Part shown: piece after piece, positions 34,255 to 45,576 of the stretch
Position numbering within the stretch: the first letter of the stretch is position 1
Layout: each line of letters starts with the position of its first letter
Source: Albugo candida
Lineage: Eukaryota > Oomycota > Peronosporomycetes > Albuginales > Albuginaceae
DNA: 64,000 bases
NCBI GenBank assembly: GCA_905220665.1
Contig: CAJNAR010000025.1
Coordinates: 124,001-188,000, forward strand
Direction of reading: 5' to 3'
The notes under the pieces: model-generated
What the model saw: only the letters and a program-made list of their open reading frames with translations
What the model was told of the DNA's origin: nothing
Databases searched by the model: none
Program-made: the position numbers and the translations under genes

Positions 34255-34733
34255 TGTATCGCCAATGTAGTTGTGATAATTTGTACGATCTCGCTCGCGT
34301 AATTTCTACAGGAGATGTCAAAGTACGTAAGTAGGTGGAAGGTATATGCTATAATTTAATTAAGAGCGCATCAATGTACCATAAACTGCGGCGTTCGCGT
34401 TGTTCGCGATGGATCCGGTCTGATTGGTAAAGGTGACGCAGCAGGGTACCGGCTCGAAACCGGTACCCTTTCCAACGATAAAGGTATTTCCGGTATGGAG
34501 GTTGGTTGTTAGGGTTCACAATGCGCCAAATATCGTTTTTGCGTCTTTCTTCTCATTCTGACGCGCATGCAGAAGTGTAAGTCGCAATACTTACTACACA
34601 GTCGCTAGATAGTATGCAATTGAGTGCATATAAGAGTAGCATTGGTGTCTGTCTCTTTTAATCGAAATAGATGTTTAGAATTGGGACGCTGTCCAAATCA
34701 GACAAGTAGACAGAATTGACCACTTGTAATAAA
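34255..34733. other. Divergent intergenic region
   Basis: Lies between the starts of the coiled-coil gene and the membrane-protein gene, so it probably holds both promoters. A perfect 9-bp inverted repeat sits at 34444-34468. The plus-strand frame at 34098-34334 is the shadow of exon 1 and has no domain. Confidence 0.45.
34444..34468. repeat. Perfect 9-bp inverted repeat, 7-nt loop
   Basis: GGGTACCGG, loop CTCGAAA, then CCGGTACCC. Each arm contains the palindrome GGTACC, so the site could form a hairpin or bind a dimer. The loop resembles a tRNA T-loop, but no acceptor or anticodon arm can be built around it. Confidence 0.6.
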
Positions 34734-36868
34734 ATGTTCGCTACGTAAGTGTGTTGCTGTTCTCGTCCGCTTCTCACATACGATTGCACAGCTGTCATGT
34801 CATCAAACATACCTTGTGAGAGAATTCAGCGAGACTGATCTTTCTACTGCATCGCAGGCAGCACACTTTTACGCTCCATACAGAGTCAATATGTCGACTC
34901 AGATTGTCTATAGACTGTACGTTTGTGGTTCTTTTTACCTCTTTCATTAGCAACAATTCTATCGACAGCGCTGGAGAGTTGTAAATAGTCACTATAATAG
35001 TAACAAAATGTACGTGAAGGTACCACTTTCATACCACTTTGCTTTATAAGCCCTTCGTTTATCTATAATGTAGGTCGATGTACAAGCAAGATGGCTTGAC
35101 GACGTATTGTTACTATGAGGATGATTCGTATTTAGCCAGTCTCCCATCACGCTCTGATGTTGTAGCGAGTGGAATGGACGGCTCTTGTCCGATTCAGTTG
35201 CATGTTCACTTCCCGAAACGAACAGAGCGTGATCAATTGATTGAGATCGATTACAGTGCTGTCATAAATCCGTCGTATGAGAATCCCTCCTTCCAATTCC
35301 CAAAACCGGTGCCGTCCGTGAAAGCACTGAAAACACTGATTGCCAATTCAAAGAATAAAATCGTCGACTACAGCGAACACACTCCCGTACCGAATCAGAC
35401 ATTTCAGATTCCAGTCGCCAATGTTGTCATATGCGATTGGCGCAAATGCGATACATTCACCGATTTGGACGCACTCGATAAGTTTTACGCATCCTCGAGC
35501 TTGCCACAAAACTTTACTTTCGATGTAGCCACATTCACTTCCAACGATATTCACATTGCGGACGAAGGCAGATACACCGCATTTATTCATGTGGTTGTGC
35601 AGGTGTCCCTGACGACGCGTGCTGATTTTGTCACGTTCTTCCCCATACAAATCGGCGACAGCCTGGGCAAACCACCTACTAATTTGCTCACAGATGGAAT
35701 ATCTACGTATTGTTGGGTTCTTCCAGGGACATCACCGTTTGATACCAAAACCAGAGCAGAGGCAGATGTACGGATTAATAGTTTTTGTCCTGGTGCTATG
35801 CGGTTGGATGTTTCCAAGTCGAATGTGCTGGTCGGAGAATACGTGACTTTGCAGTGGTCACTTCAGATCGATGGGGGTAGTATGTATTCAGATTCACTGA
35901 TTGCGGATGTGTCTACATCCAATGCTATAAGAAACCCAAAATCGGGGATCTATTCAGTCATTCCAATTTCACTTCTTAGTGCTTGCAAGGAAGACGGCGA
36001 TACAAAGTGTTCGTCGTATCCAGGCGGTGATCCCGAAACGTTCAACATCAAAGAATGTTTGGATCATAATCTTACTAGTGGAACAGCGCTGTATAAATTC
36101 AAATATGCATTTGACGAAGGTGGCGATTATATCCTGGCAGCTCGTGTGGTGATGCAAACGTTGGATGGGGACCAAGTGAATATGGCCGTGTACAATTCCA
36201 TCACTGTGACCGCCTCGGTCAAGCAAAATCGTGTATATATATTGTATTACAGTCTTGCCGCAGGACTTTTATTGCTCTTGGTGATTGCAGTTTTTCTTTT
36301 GTGGTGGAAAAAAAGGCGATCTCGCGACAACTTGCAAGGGATTCCAATTCGTAAACCGTTTCCAACTGCTTACTTTGACCCTCCTCATAGTCATCCTCGA
36401 CGAAGCTTACGATATTTTGGATTTAGAGACTCAACGCCGACGTCCCATTCATACTTTCATGGAACTCCAAAGTTTGGAAGAACAAATCTCGAGTCGACCT
36501 TCCAGGACGAGTATTACCCGGAATCTCATTCCGATCTGAACACCCACACAATATCGAAATTTCGCGACGTTTCTTCCTCTGAGCATTCAGACCACATCTT
36601 GACTAGTTCAAATGCAATCAGACCATCGTCATCTGAAGATCTCCACGCTTCGGATTGGGGTTTATCGCTTCAATCAGATTCAGCTGAGGAATTTTTCTCG
36701 GACTCGACCAGCTTGTCAGACAATGCACCAAATTCGATAGGCATTACCATGAAAACAGACAAGATTAACTCTCATATGCCAATTCTCGAGATACCAGCCG
36801 CTGTTGGTGCAGAGCGTGTGGCGCACAGAAATCGAAATAGTTCCAGTTGGTCGATATCTCCAAAATGA
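34734..36868 (+). CDS. Receptor-like single-pass membrane protein (3 exons)
   Basis: Model join(34734..34744, 34858..34980, 35074..36868), about 642 residues. The downstream frame lacks a signal sequence, but splicing GTAAGT...CAG (113 bp) and GTAAAT...TAG (93 bp) adds, in phase, a hydrophobic stretch (CTFVVLFTSFIS) that could target it to the ER. The ectodomain shows two related segments, each opening DG(L/I)(S/T)TYC and holding a later cysteine (SCPI; FCPGAM). One membrane helix follows near residues 432-455 (SLAAGLLLLLVIAVFLLWW), then a KKRR stop-transfer and a Ser-rich cytoplasmic tail of about 185 residues. No known domain recognised. Exon 1 is only 11 bp and is the weakest part of the model. 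Confidence 0.7.
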
Positions 36869-37382
36869 TAAATTCATGTTGTGTAGCGTCCCAATATTTA
36901 AACACGAGCAAGCAGAAGTTAACGAATGCGATTGAAGTGCAAGCAAAATACTGTCGGCGTCAGCGTTGCGATCTGATACGAGTTTCTTGCCCCTTTGCCC
37001 AAATGTGTACTAAGGAGAGTATCAGTCAAGAATAAAGTAGAACCCGCCGAATATCGAGTGTGAAGCAGGATGATGAAATTTGCGCTTGCCGAGTGGTACC
37101 CTGACGTTATTATACTAAACTCCTCCAACAGGAAGCTGTTAAGGTCCAAAGTAAATCTATAAACTATACTGGATTTGTCATACTGCATCCTATACGCTGC
37201 TCATTCACATCTTTCTGACAGGTTTTGTGTGATGTCACTTCGTCAAACAGTCTGTACAATAAGCTATGAACCAAGCAATTAGTTCCGAAAAACAGCGCCA
37301 TTTTGACTGAAAATGTTAGTAAGAAACTCTATTGGATTTATTGCCCAATCGGTTTATCAATTGCATTCGAGAAAACAATCCA
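36869..37382. other. Intergenic region
   Basis: Between the receptor-like gene and the LMBD1-like gene. No coding signal is apparent; it should contain the latter's promoter. Confidence 0.4.
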
Positions 37383-39005
37383 ATGTTTATTTGGCTTGTC
37401 TACGCGTTTGTCGCGCTTCTTCTCCTCGGCTCGAGTGCGTCTGTGGTGTATTACCTCCAACCAGGCCATAAAAGCAATTCCGCATCCAACATCACTTTCC
37501 CATTAGTCTCTTCTTCTCTATTCTCATCCTATTGTATCAGCGCTTCTTCCGTTGCATCGATTGCATTATCTCTTCTCACACTTTTTTTGGTCCCTATCGA
37601 TGTGTATTTACTTCAACACAGTCGTAATGAGAATATCCAAATGACAGAAGAGGTTCTTACTCAATTTTATCGAATTAGTTTGATGATTCTCATTGTCTAT
37701 TTGTCGATTATCGCTCCTTTGGCGTATAATTACGCAAAGCAGCGGGAATTGGCGCATGTGACTCTCAATTTCGATACCAAAGAGCATCTCAAAGTGGCCA
37801 TTAAAAGGACACTATGCATGTTGATTGGGATCGGACTACTTTTATCGATTTTTACGGTTCTTTTGCTATGTGGAAGACCGAAAAGCGAGTCACAAGTCGA
37901 ATGGATCAAACCACTTTTGAAAATCTCATACGACTTTAACACATTTGTTCAAATTCTGGTGGGAACATTGATTGTATGCGGTTTGTATATATGGATTTTC
38001 GTATGCGCTCAGGGTCTGGCGTTTGTGCCTTTAGCGGGTCTCTTGATGGAAGGTAATAGCGATGAACAAATGACAAGCGATGGAAGTACATTTCAAGAGC
38101 TGCTTCGAGAAAACGATATGGAAAGAGAAGCGATCGAACAAACCCAAATAGCTCTTCATGCACGCTACATAAAGCAGCCAGGGCAGCTTGAGCCGGATCC
38201 AGTGCTCATGAGTGTTGCCGATCAAGAACGTATCCACCGGATCAAATCTCGTAAGGAGCAACTGAGAGAGCGTCAACACGTGCTGGAAGATAATATGAAG
38301 AGAGCTTTGCGATCACAACGACGATGGAAATGCTGGCGCATCCCACTCGGTCTCCTTTGTCTCTGTTTGAGTATATCTATCATCATCTCGGCACTCACTA
38401 CCAACTTTGAAAAGCTTCTCCGCTCCGATTTTCGTCAGGGATTTGTGATGGATGGACCCAGCCATCTCACAGTAGTTGACACACTCCTCGTAGCGAGTTC
38501 ACAATTCTTTCCGATGGATTACATTTTGTTTGGGATTTTATTTTATTACATATTCATTGTCTCATTTCGAGTACTCATGCGGGGTCAAGTACGCTTACTA
38601 TGCCTACAGTTTGGACGGGTGAAGCCAAGACTCACAGCAGCTTCCACCATAACAATTGCGTCTTTTGTGATTGTTTACGTGGCGCTCATAGGACTGTTCA
38701 GTCTACTCACTCTCGCTCCTCAGTACTCAAGCTTTGGCCACCAAACGTACGTGAATGCACAAACGAATCAAACCCGTATGTGCACATTGAAGGAAGCTGT
38801 GGTTGGACCACATTGCCGAGTGACTCGTCTGGCTGAACTCTATAACTCTATAGTAGTTAGCATGCCCACATTTGGTCTGCTTATGTTCCTGGGTCAATGG
38901 TTGTTTGCACTCAGCTATATTCCATGGAGTTTCTTCGCGTACTCATTGGCAAAGCCGCTCAAGGATCCGGATCCAAAGATGGAAAATCTGTTGAGCAACT
39001 ACTAA
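37383..39005 (+). CDS. LMBR1/LMBD1-like multi-pass membrane protein
   Basis: 540 residues from the first ATG at 37383; the open frame upstream starts only with TTG. About nine membrane helices, beginning FIWLVYAFVALLLLG, then the family-typical LTLFLVPIDVYLL. A central charged loop with coiled-coil character (about residues 230-320) and late helices follow. This order and length match LMBD1 (540 residues in human as I recall), a lysosomal membrane protein needed for cobalamin export and an adaptor in receptor traffic. The PF04791 family also includes LIMR-type receptors, so the exact role is uncertain. It converges with the J-protein gene, leaving 151 bp between stops. Confidence 0.78.
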   Translation: MFIWLVYAFVALLLLGSSASVVYYLQPGHKSNSASNITFPLVSSSLFSSYCISASSVASIALSLLTLFLVPIDVYLLQHSRNENIQMTEEVLTQFYRISLMILIVYLSIIAPLAYNYAKQRELAHVTLNFDTKEHLKVAIKRTLCMLIGIGLLLSIFTVLLLCGRPKSESQVEWIKPLLKISYDFNTFVQILVGTLIVCGLYIWIFVCAQGLAFVPLAGLLMEGNSDEQMTSDGSTFQELLRENDMEREAIEQTQIALHARYIKQPGQLEPDPVLMSVADQERIHRIKSRKEQLRERQHVLEDNMKRALRSQRRWKCWRIPLGLLCLCLSISIIISALTTNFEKLLRSDFRQGFVMDGPSHLTVVDTLLVASSQFFPMDYILFGILFYYIFIVSFRVLMRGQVRLLCLQFGRVKPRLTAASTITIASFVIVYVALIGLFSLLTLAPQYSSFGHQTYVNAQTNQTRMCTLKEAVVGPHCRVTRLAELYNSIVVSMPTFGLLMFLGQWLFALSYIPWSFFAYSLAKPLKDPDPKMENLLSNY

Positions 39006-39156
39006 GATGGATGTAGCTCCTGCGGGATCAAGATCACGTGCAAAGTGAACAACAAGCCTCGTCATATTTTACGACTCTTTCGACGGCCAAATTCAATAGC
39101 TATACTGTTTGGATTTTACGCACAACAAATTCCGTGAAATGGCTGCCGTGGACGCT

Positions 39157-40368
39157 TCATTTTTTCAGACGAGAAGATAATCCATAAAATACACTTCGAG
39201 CTCCGGTAGCATTCGTGTCGACATCTAACGTAATGCTTCGACGACGATGAAAGAAATGATGAGAATGATCCAAGTTGTCAGTCCGAGTTATTGGATTATC
39301 ATTTGCTACACAAGCGCTTAGAAAGTCGTCGTATGCCTGTTCTCGCTTCTTCAAAAGCGTTGCTGTGTTCACCATTTTCTCTTCTGCCTGCGCCTGCACG
39401 CGTTCGTATGCTTTTTTCGCTAACGTGTATTCCTTTTCAAGTGTGTTGAGCTCTTCCTTGATACGAAGGAGATTGAGCTCAGTCTCGATGATTTCGTCCA
39501 AGGCACTTGATGAAGTATTCATGTGTAAGCACTTTACGGAATACTTGACAGCAGACAGCCAATTGTCACCATAGACACAGAACAAGTGACTGCCTCTTTC
39601 TAGAGCAGCAGTTTGCCGTACTTCGTACGTCGAGAGCTTTGTAAACAATTCGGGTAGCTCCGATCTAGAATTCGTCAAGTGTTGTGATGGCCACGTTTCC
39701 GTCAAATCCATAAACTCAACTTGACTCGTGAAGTACATATCGGCTGCTGTACATTTAGACTTGACTACTGATTCTTCAACCATGCGTACACCACCAGAAG
39801 AGTCGAATAAAACGAGTTTGAACTTGCTTTTCACCAAAGATCGACATACCAAAACTAGCGATTCTCCAGCTTTATCGACCCGAATGCGGTAGAAATGGGC
39901 GTCTTGTTTGTCCACCTTTGAATTTTTTTCTATGCCAATAGCAAGTTCAACCACATTCGATTTGGAGGTACAAGTGCTCCGTGGGTCGCATAGATCACGA
40001 GCTGCGGAAAGCACACTTTGTGAGATTTGCGTTGGAATCGAAAGACCGATCTTAGAGAACAATGCGCCTACAACACGTCCTATTCCGCCCATAGATTCCA
40101 CATCGACACTCTCATATTCCACCATTTTCCCTGATTCAGCGCTCAGATCGTACTGCCGGCGTTTGTTTGGATCACCTAGTACTCCATATGCTGTTGCAAC
40201 GCGTTTGAACTGCTCTGCTGCTTCTTCTGAGCCTCCATTACGGTCCGGATGGTACTTGAGAGCGGCTTTACGATATGCGGTCTTGATATCGAGCTCACTC
40301 GCCGCTTTCTCCACACCCAAAACCTTATAAAAGTCCAAGGAATAAGCATCAGACTTGGTCTCCGACAT
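39157..40368 (-). CDS. DnaJ-domain protein, ARG1 type
   Basis: 403 residues, single exon. The J domain is at about residues 12-75 with HPD intact (KYHPDRNGG). The middle region matches plant ARG1 (ALTERED RESPONSE TO GRAVITY 1) in order: [46 protein letters not shown] and FCVYGDNW. A coiled coil follows at about 285-345. ARG1 is about 410 residues with the same plan. Such J-proteins stimulate Hsp70 and in plants localise to endomembranes. A role in gravity response cannot be carried over to this organism. Its start lies 56 bp from the next gene on the other strand, suggesting a shared promoter. Confidence 0.85.
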   Translation of the reverse strand: MSETKSDAYSLDFYKVLGVEKAASELDIKTAYRKAALKYHPDRNGGSEEAAEQFKRVATAYGVLGDPNKRRQYDLSAESGKMVEYESVDVESMGGIGRVVGALFSKIGLSIPTQISQSVLSAARDLCDPRSTCTSKSNVVELAIGIEKNSKVDKQDAHFYRIRVDKAGESLVLVCRSLVKSKFKLVLFDSSGGVRMVEESVVKSKCTAADMYFTSQVEFMDLTETWPSQHLTNSRSELPELFTKLSTYEVRQTAALERGSHLFCVYGDNWLSAVKYSVKCLHMNTSSSALDEIIETELNLLRIKEELNTLEKEYTLAKKAYERVQAQAEEKMVNTATLLKKREQAYDDFLSACVANDNPITRTDNLDHSHHFFHRRRSITLDVDTNATGARSVFYGLSSRLKK

Positions 40369-40424
40369 GTGAATGTTCTCGCTTGTATTCTGGTACTCAC
40401 GGTACTAGTCTTGTATCACAGAAA
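40369..40424. promoter_or_regulatory. Compact bidirectional promoter
   Basis: Only 56 bp separate the ATG of the J-protein gene (minus) and the next ATG (plus). Both promoters must overlap here or in the neighbouring coding DNA. No TATA-like box is obvious. Confidence 0.5.
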
Positions 40425-40982
40425 ATGGCAAATGACATTTCTTCCAATTTTCGCACTTTTGCGAGGAAGAAGCTGCAAGAAGCAAAGGAGAAAACAGCTT
40501 CACTTGTAAATGTAACAGCTTCCAAGGCGTCCACACTCAAAGCTGTCGTTCCGTCCACATCGTTTGCCTTTTATTCGAAAGCTCAGGAAGCCAAGAATGA
40601 CACGCAGGATTTCAGCCAATCCGACTTGATGCAACGATTACGTAGGCCAGCGCAAAATGGAATGAGTTTGACAGGCTAATGTACTCTCTGCTGTACATAG
40701 AACACGCAAACAGCCAATTAAGTGTAACAATGGACGCTTTTGGGGTCGATACCATGAAAAATACATTGTCAAATTTGGATTCGATTAATGATAGTTTGAT
40801 ATACACAGTGGAGAATTTGAAGGTGCCGTAATGCGATTCTCAATTGTAAAGATGATGTCTGAGAACAAAAGTAGGAGTACGAGCAAACGCTGAAAGTATT
40901 TCAGAGACACTTATTGGAATTTACTTCAGACGATCACAAAGACGTCTCGCATGGAGATGGCGAAACAATATCCGATTCATGA
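40425..40982 (+). CDS. Small helical protein, multi-exon, unassigned
   Basis: Tentative model join(40425..40561, 40651..40822, 40875..40982). The first frame begins MANDISSNFRTFARKKL. Exon 2 reads AKWNEFDRLMYSLLYIEHAN and, after a 52-bp intron with an odd GTGCCG donor, continues EYEQTLKVFQRHLLEF. All parts are amphipathic helices, somewhat like a BAR-type bundle, but I cannot confirm a family. The sequence inside the proposed first intron is also open (FYSKAQEAKN), so splicing there is uncertain. A second frame overlapping exon 3 (RRLAWRWRNNIRFMNAL) also looks coding. The gene may continue beyond 40982. Confidence 0.4.
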
Positions 40983-41471
40983 ACGCACTCATACCGTTGC
41001 TTGATATACGTATACTTAAGCCAGACCGCATAGTAAGGACTGCGTCACGTTTTAGCAATTCACTCACTGTTCATATCGTTCTGGAATTCAGAAAAATATT
41101 CTTCGCTGATTGCCCTGACCCAACGACAGTTGCTGTATCTCGCTACTCATACTACAAAGATCAGAACATCTAGACATTGTCGTTGCCCGTCTTTCTTGTC
41201 CAGCTACGTCCTTGTATTTATCCCGCAATATCCGTGCTGCTTGCGTACGCTGAAGAATGCAGTCGTGAGACCATCATAGCTGAATTCTAAACAAGTATTG
41301 GGCACGTGTTTCACTCAATGACCAAGAAAAGGCTTCTAGAGCGGTTGATTGCCTCTCGTATAGTACACGGATAGGTATACGAGTACCATTAACTCAATAC
41401 ATTGGCTAAAATGTTGAAAAGCAAAGCATCTATTCGCTAAAAGTAATCGCAATCAGTTGTGATTGGAAATA
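40983..41471 (+). other. Probable unresolved exons
   Basis: Several protein-like stretches in different plus frames: FISFWNSEKYSSLIALTQRQ near 41050-41130; LPVFLVQLRPCIYPAISVLL near 41180-41240; and MTKKRLLERLIASRI near 41319-41363. They could be exons of the gene on the left, of the TFIIS-N gene on the right, or of a third gene. I could not connect them with consistent splice phases. Confidence 0.35.
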
Positions 41472-43048
41472 ATGCACAGTCGAATATGGGAAGACACGAA
41501 CGCGATGAGAATCGTGAGTGTGTTGGGATACTTACTCAACGATGAAGGCAACATTATTGGCTCGGAGAAAACCCGTGTTCTATGTAAACTAATGCCTTCC
41601 ATTCATACAATCACACATCGCGCAATGATTGGCATGTTTATCGCAGGATTACAAGACCAAGATGCTCAGACGTTTGTTTTGTTTTTCACACTTGCTTTCA
41701 CACTCTCTCACTGCTTGTAGCTTTTATACCTGCCGAGGTCTCAATGTACTTTACGAGTGGATACAGGAGCTGTTAAGCAGACAGGAGAAAAATCAAAGCG
41801 ATAATGAAATTCGGCGTTTGGAATTGCATTCTCAAGTGCTCGCACTCCTTCGTGTATGACACACCAATTCGATTGCGTTGGTGCTTCATCGTGCTTCTGC
41901 TTAGATTTTGGATATCAGTGTGCAGACAGATGTGACGCGCAGACAGACCGCGTTCATCTATCCGATACTTAAGAAATTGATAGAAACTTTTGAGAAATCC
42001 GGCTCCGGTACCTTATCGAGTTGACTCTCAATTAAGTACTAATGCTTTTGTATCAGAATACATTAGCGAATGGAGTCGGCTGAATGAGTATCGGAGCAAA
42101 TTGGAGCCTTTTTTGGAAAAAATTAAATCTTCAGCCACGCAATCGTTCCATGCGCCATCCCCAGCGACTGAAGTACTGAAACTCGGCATTCAAACGTCAA
42201 GTAACCCACCACAGAGTGAAAATGCAGCGGCGGAGAGTCCCCAGGCCGACGACAAGACATCCGATACGAAGAATCCGAGCGGCTCAGTCAATGCGTCTTT
42301 GAGCAGCACAGCAGGAAACCCACAGAACGCCCGAAATACTACTTCTGTTCTGACGTATCAGCCAAAAGCATTCCTCCAAAAAGAAGTTCCAAGTGGAAAT
42401 AAGGAACAAAATCGGCAGTATTTCCCCCACAGCGATGAAGATAATGACGAGGATGACGGCGAGCCAATAGAAGATTCAGTGATAACCAACGTATCGCAAT
42501 CGGCGCTTTCAGCTTCCTTGGACCAAAAATTTCGAAGTCATGGACATTTAATGTCATATGAGGAGCGAAATCGGTGCCAATTGTGTCGTCGGATGAACGC
42601 CAAGCGATGCATGCGATGTGGATACTGCACGAAATGCTCCCAACGCGAATTGTGTCCGAATGCGAGCATGTCTGAGATCTCCCAACCGTCCGAAAACTTG
42701 TCAGTCAAAGATCGAAATCAGCAGGTTCTCGGATCTGCGATGGATCAAGCGATATATCGGGCATTCAAGCAGGAAGATTTCCATTCGGTATTCAGTCTCA
42801 TTCAGAATGACATGGATGTGAACTTCCAGCGAATGGAATCGGACCATTCCACAGCGCTGATGGCTGGCGCTCATCATGGACGTGAGGATGCTGTGCGGAA
42901 ATTGCTATCTCTTGGAGCCAATCCTTGTTTGACGGATAAAAACGGACACGAGGCATGGGTCTTTGCGGATCGAAAAGGATACAAGTCGCTCACTGCGCTG
43001 CTCAAAGATGAAGCGGCCGAATGGAAGCGGAAACAGCGTCAGAGTTAA
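41472..43048 (+). CDS. TFIIS-N-like / Cys-cluster / ankyrin protein (4 exons)
   Basis: Model join(41472..41671, 41721..41853, 41905..42007, 42057..43048), about 475 residues. Introns of 49, 51 and 49 bp; the third has a perfect TACTAAT branch site at 42037-42043, and the first uses a GTTTGT donor. Residues about 65-145 resemble the TFIIS N-terminal (LW) helical bundle: RGLNVLYEWIQELL, LHSQVLALLRILDISV and FIYPILKKLIE. A Ser/Asp-rich linker follows, then a cysteine cluster at about 310-340 (C-x2-C-x7-C-x2-C-x2-C-x2-C-x5-C), a likely zinc site. Ankyrin-type repeats end the protein (STALMAGAHHGREDAVRKLL, LGANPCLTDKNG). A nuclear transcription or RNA role is suggested by the first domain only. 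The start could lie in an upstream exon. Confidence 0.72.
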
Positions 43049-43146
43049 ATGCGGCGATCCCCGCTGGAGTATGTGCCCACGTTCTAACATTCACGCCTTA
43101 GCTGTCTCTATTCCACAAATGCAAGACACAATGATCTTTTTCCTGT

Positions 43147-45472
43147 TCAGAATTTCCAGTCTGGAGTAGCATCCATGGCCCAGACAAATTTTTCCCGCAA
43201 AGTCTTTGCAAAAACAGCGGATATTGGCACCTCATTCTACAGAGAAAGGCACATGCATTCGATGTATCAACAATAGGACGTAGTCTTTGACAGTAAGACG
43301 TACCCGTTTGCACCATGCAACTGTGATACGAGGATCCATATAATTGATCTTGGAAGTTCCTAGCGCGACTTGCTTGTTGTCTGATTTGTCTTGCAGTCGA
43401 ATTGCTAGCGTATTGACCTTCTTTTTCCACGCATCACTTCGTTTCTTCACTTGTTCTAAAGACGGTGTTTTTGGAAACAAGTGACTTTGTGCTTTCTTGG
43501 CAAGCAAATCCTTCAGATCCTTTTGATCTCCTTTCTCTTTCTCATCTCCGTTTTCGTTGGCTACGTTTTGCTTTAATTGAATGGATTTGGACTTTCCACT
43601 TTGGATAAACGTTTGCATCTTTTTCAAATCTTGCAATTGCTCTTTCAGCTGGTCTAATTGGGCAGTCATCTTTTCGAGTGTGTTGTCAAAAGACTTTGGA
43701 ACCGTGCGCTGATGATTACACAGAATGGCGACTTCGCGATTGGCGTCATTGTACGCCACCACTTTAACGTTGGTGTCCAATTTTCCGTCAGGATCCAAAG
43801 CGTAAGGCAGCTCCTTCTCCAGTGTTACAGAAGCGTTGAATGTACGAAACACCTTGGCAGTCAAGCCGGGCATCAATGAGCTCAAATGCTTGTTCAAGTC
43901 TGAAGTTGCCAGCTCGTCAAACACTTGATCCATTTTGCTTTTTTTGTGGCAAAACATCTTCAAATTCGAGTACACTTGTTTTCCAACTTGACCGTATTGA
44001 GCCAATGTGACTGTGTTGTTGTACGGCATGGAATCTTTACCGAGAAACGCGAGCGTCAATTCACAGTTTTCATCATTGAAGGACATGTGCTCCACACGAA
44101 GACTACAGCACCCAACAGTATCGGCCTCGTCTTCTCCTTTTTCGTTACCCACACGAAGCGCCAGCACGTCAATCACCCACATGGCGGTCGACCGTTGTTG
44201 CGTAGAGCGATCTTTTGCCTTGAGGCCACTAGTATAATTCTTTCGGATTCTGTCAATGTGCTTTTTCAGCTGTCGTGCTTTTTCATACTTTATCATATCC
44301 GATTTTCCCTTGAAGCTCGAACTCGCAGCCAGCCAAACATATTTGATTCCACCCATTACGTTCTCATTCCAGTATGCCAGCCATGATACTGTATCTCGAT
44401 GTATAACTTCTTTCCACGCATGTCCTGGCATATTACAAACGGGCACCCGGTCCGAGATGCCAACATTCACAGTGACTTCTTCTGGTAAGACGCGTTCCTT
44501 AAGAGTTCCAGTCTTTGGGTGCTCACCCCGTCCTCGAAACAAACCAGGCGGCTCAATTCTATAATTCCCGACTTTTTCCAAGTGACCATCTACAATAGCG
44601 AATCCATTCGTAAATTGATCCAATTCTTTACGTTCTTTTTCCAGCTGTTTCTCCTCTTTCGTCCTATTTTTCTTCTCTTCACGTGTTACGTCCAAGTGCT
44701 GCCGAATCAGTGAGAAATCACAGAGATCGAAATCTTTGATAATGTGATTTTTTCCGAGCAGCTTTTGTAAGTCTTGAAAGAAATTCTGGTTGAATATTTT
44801 ACGTGTTTTCGGATTGCCCAGCTGCGGACCATCGGGAGGTATCGCAGCATAAAAGCTGACAATTTCTTCTTGAGCCGGAGTGAGCTTTAGAGGTTTCCCT
44901 TTATATAATAAGGAGACTCCATGAGGTGCATATGCTGGAGGAAAGAAAACACCATTGTGCTCTAGCGTCCGCCACTGTATCCCCTCCGGCAATTCCTCTG
45001 CTTTCCACCAGCGATACGCCTTGATGGCCATATCCAAACGCTCCGCTTTAGAATGCACTTTGAGTTTGTGGACACTCTTTCTCGTGACTTCTGTTTTGAT
45101 CTGCACTTTGACTTCTCGTTTTGGCTTTTTTGATGGGTTTGCCGAAGACGTTTCCTTTTGACAGATCTTTCGCTTTTGCACCAATTTACTTTCATCCGTT
45201 TTCGTCTTTTTCGTATTCGTTTTCGATTTCGATTTTCTCATCTGCGAAATCGGAATATCGTCGCTGTCGTCAGAGTTGTCATCGGATGACCATACTTTAG
45301 AGCTTTTGAAGCGCTCTGTAGTGGAAGTCTTTTGCTTAATTCGACTTCGTACTGTCTTGAGCTTGTTTGTCTCCGTTTTCACTACAGATTTCCCGTTTCT
45401 CTGCTGCTGTATCTTGTTTCGTAGCTGTGAAATTGGAATCAAATCATCTTCATCAGAGCTTCCGCAATCCAT
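43147..45472 (-). CDS. TOP1: DNA topoisomerase I, eukaryotic type IB
   Basis: Model complement(join(43147..43236, 43304..45472)), 752 residues, close to the 765 of human TOP1. It nicks and reseals one DNA strand to relax supercoils during replication and transcription. The catalytic set is complete: Arg in LALRVGNEK, Lys in FLGKDS, Arg in KVFRTFNAS, His in LCNHQR and the active Tyr in KINYMDPRITV. The last exon is needed: a 67-bp GTACGT...TAG intron interrupts the gene just after CKR, and splicing gives the conserved end EKFVWAMDATPDWKF. Without it the frame would run into non-homologous sequence. The lysine-rich N-terminus carries two acidic motifs followed by IPISQ(L/M)R. The start is the first ATG; the frame extends five codons upstream only as far as TTG. 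Confidence 0.97.
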
Positions 45473-45576
45473 TTCCGAGATCCACAAATAGCGTACCGTA
45501 CCTTACACGTTAAATTTATATTTCTGTTATCATTTCAATAAAACATGTCTTTATCTGTAAATTTCGCAATTTCTCA
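45473..45576. promoter_or_regulatory. Divergent promoter of TOP1 and homoserine kinase
   Basis: 104 bp between two divergent ATGs, AT-rich (TTAAATTTATATTT). Probably serves both genes; no specific site is recognised. Confidence 0.5.

Noticed and set aside
34400..34490. Possible tRNA around the CTCGAAA loop
   Set aside because: The loop and stem look like a T-arm, but no acceptor, D or anticodon stems can be paired at the right distances, and the first loop base is C rather than T.
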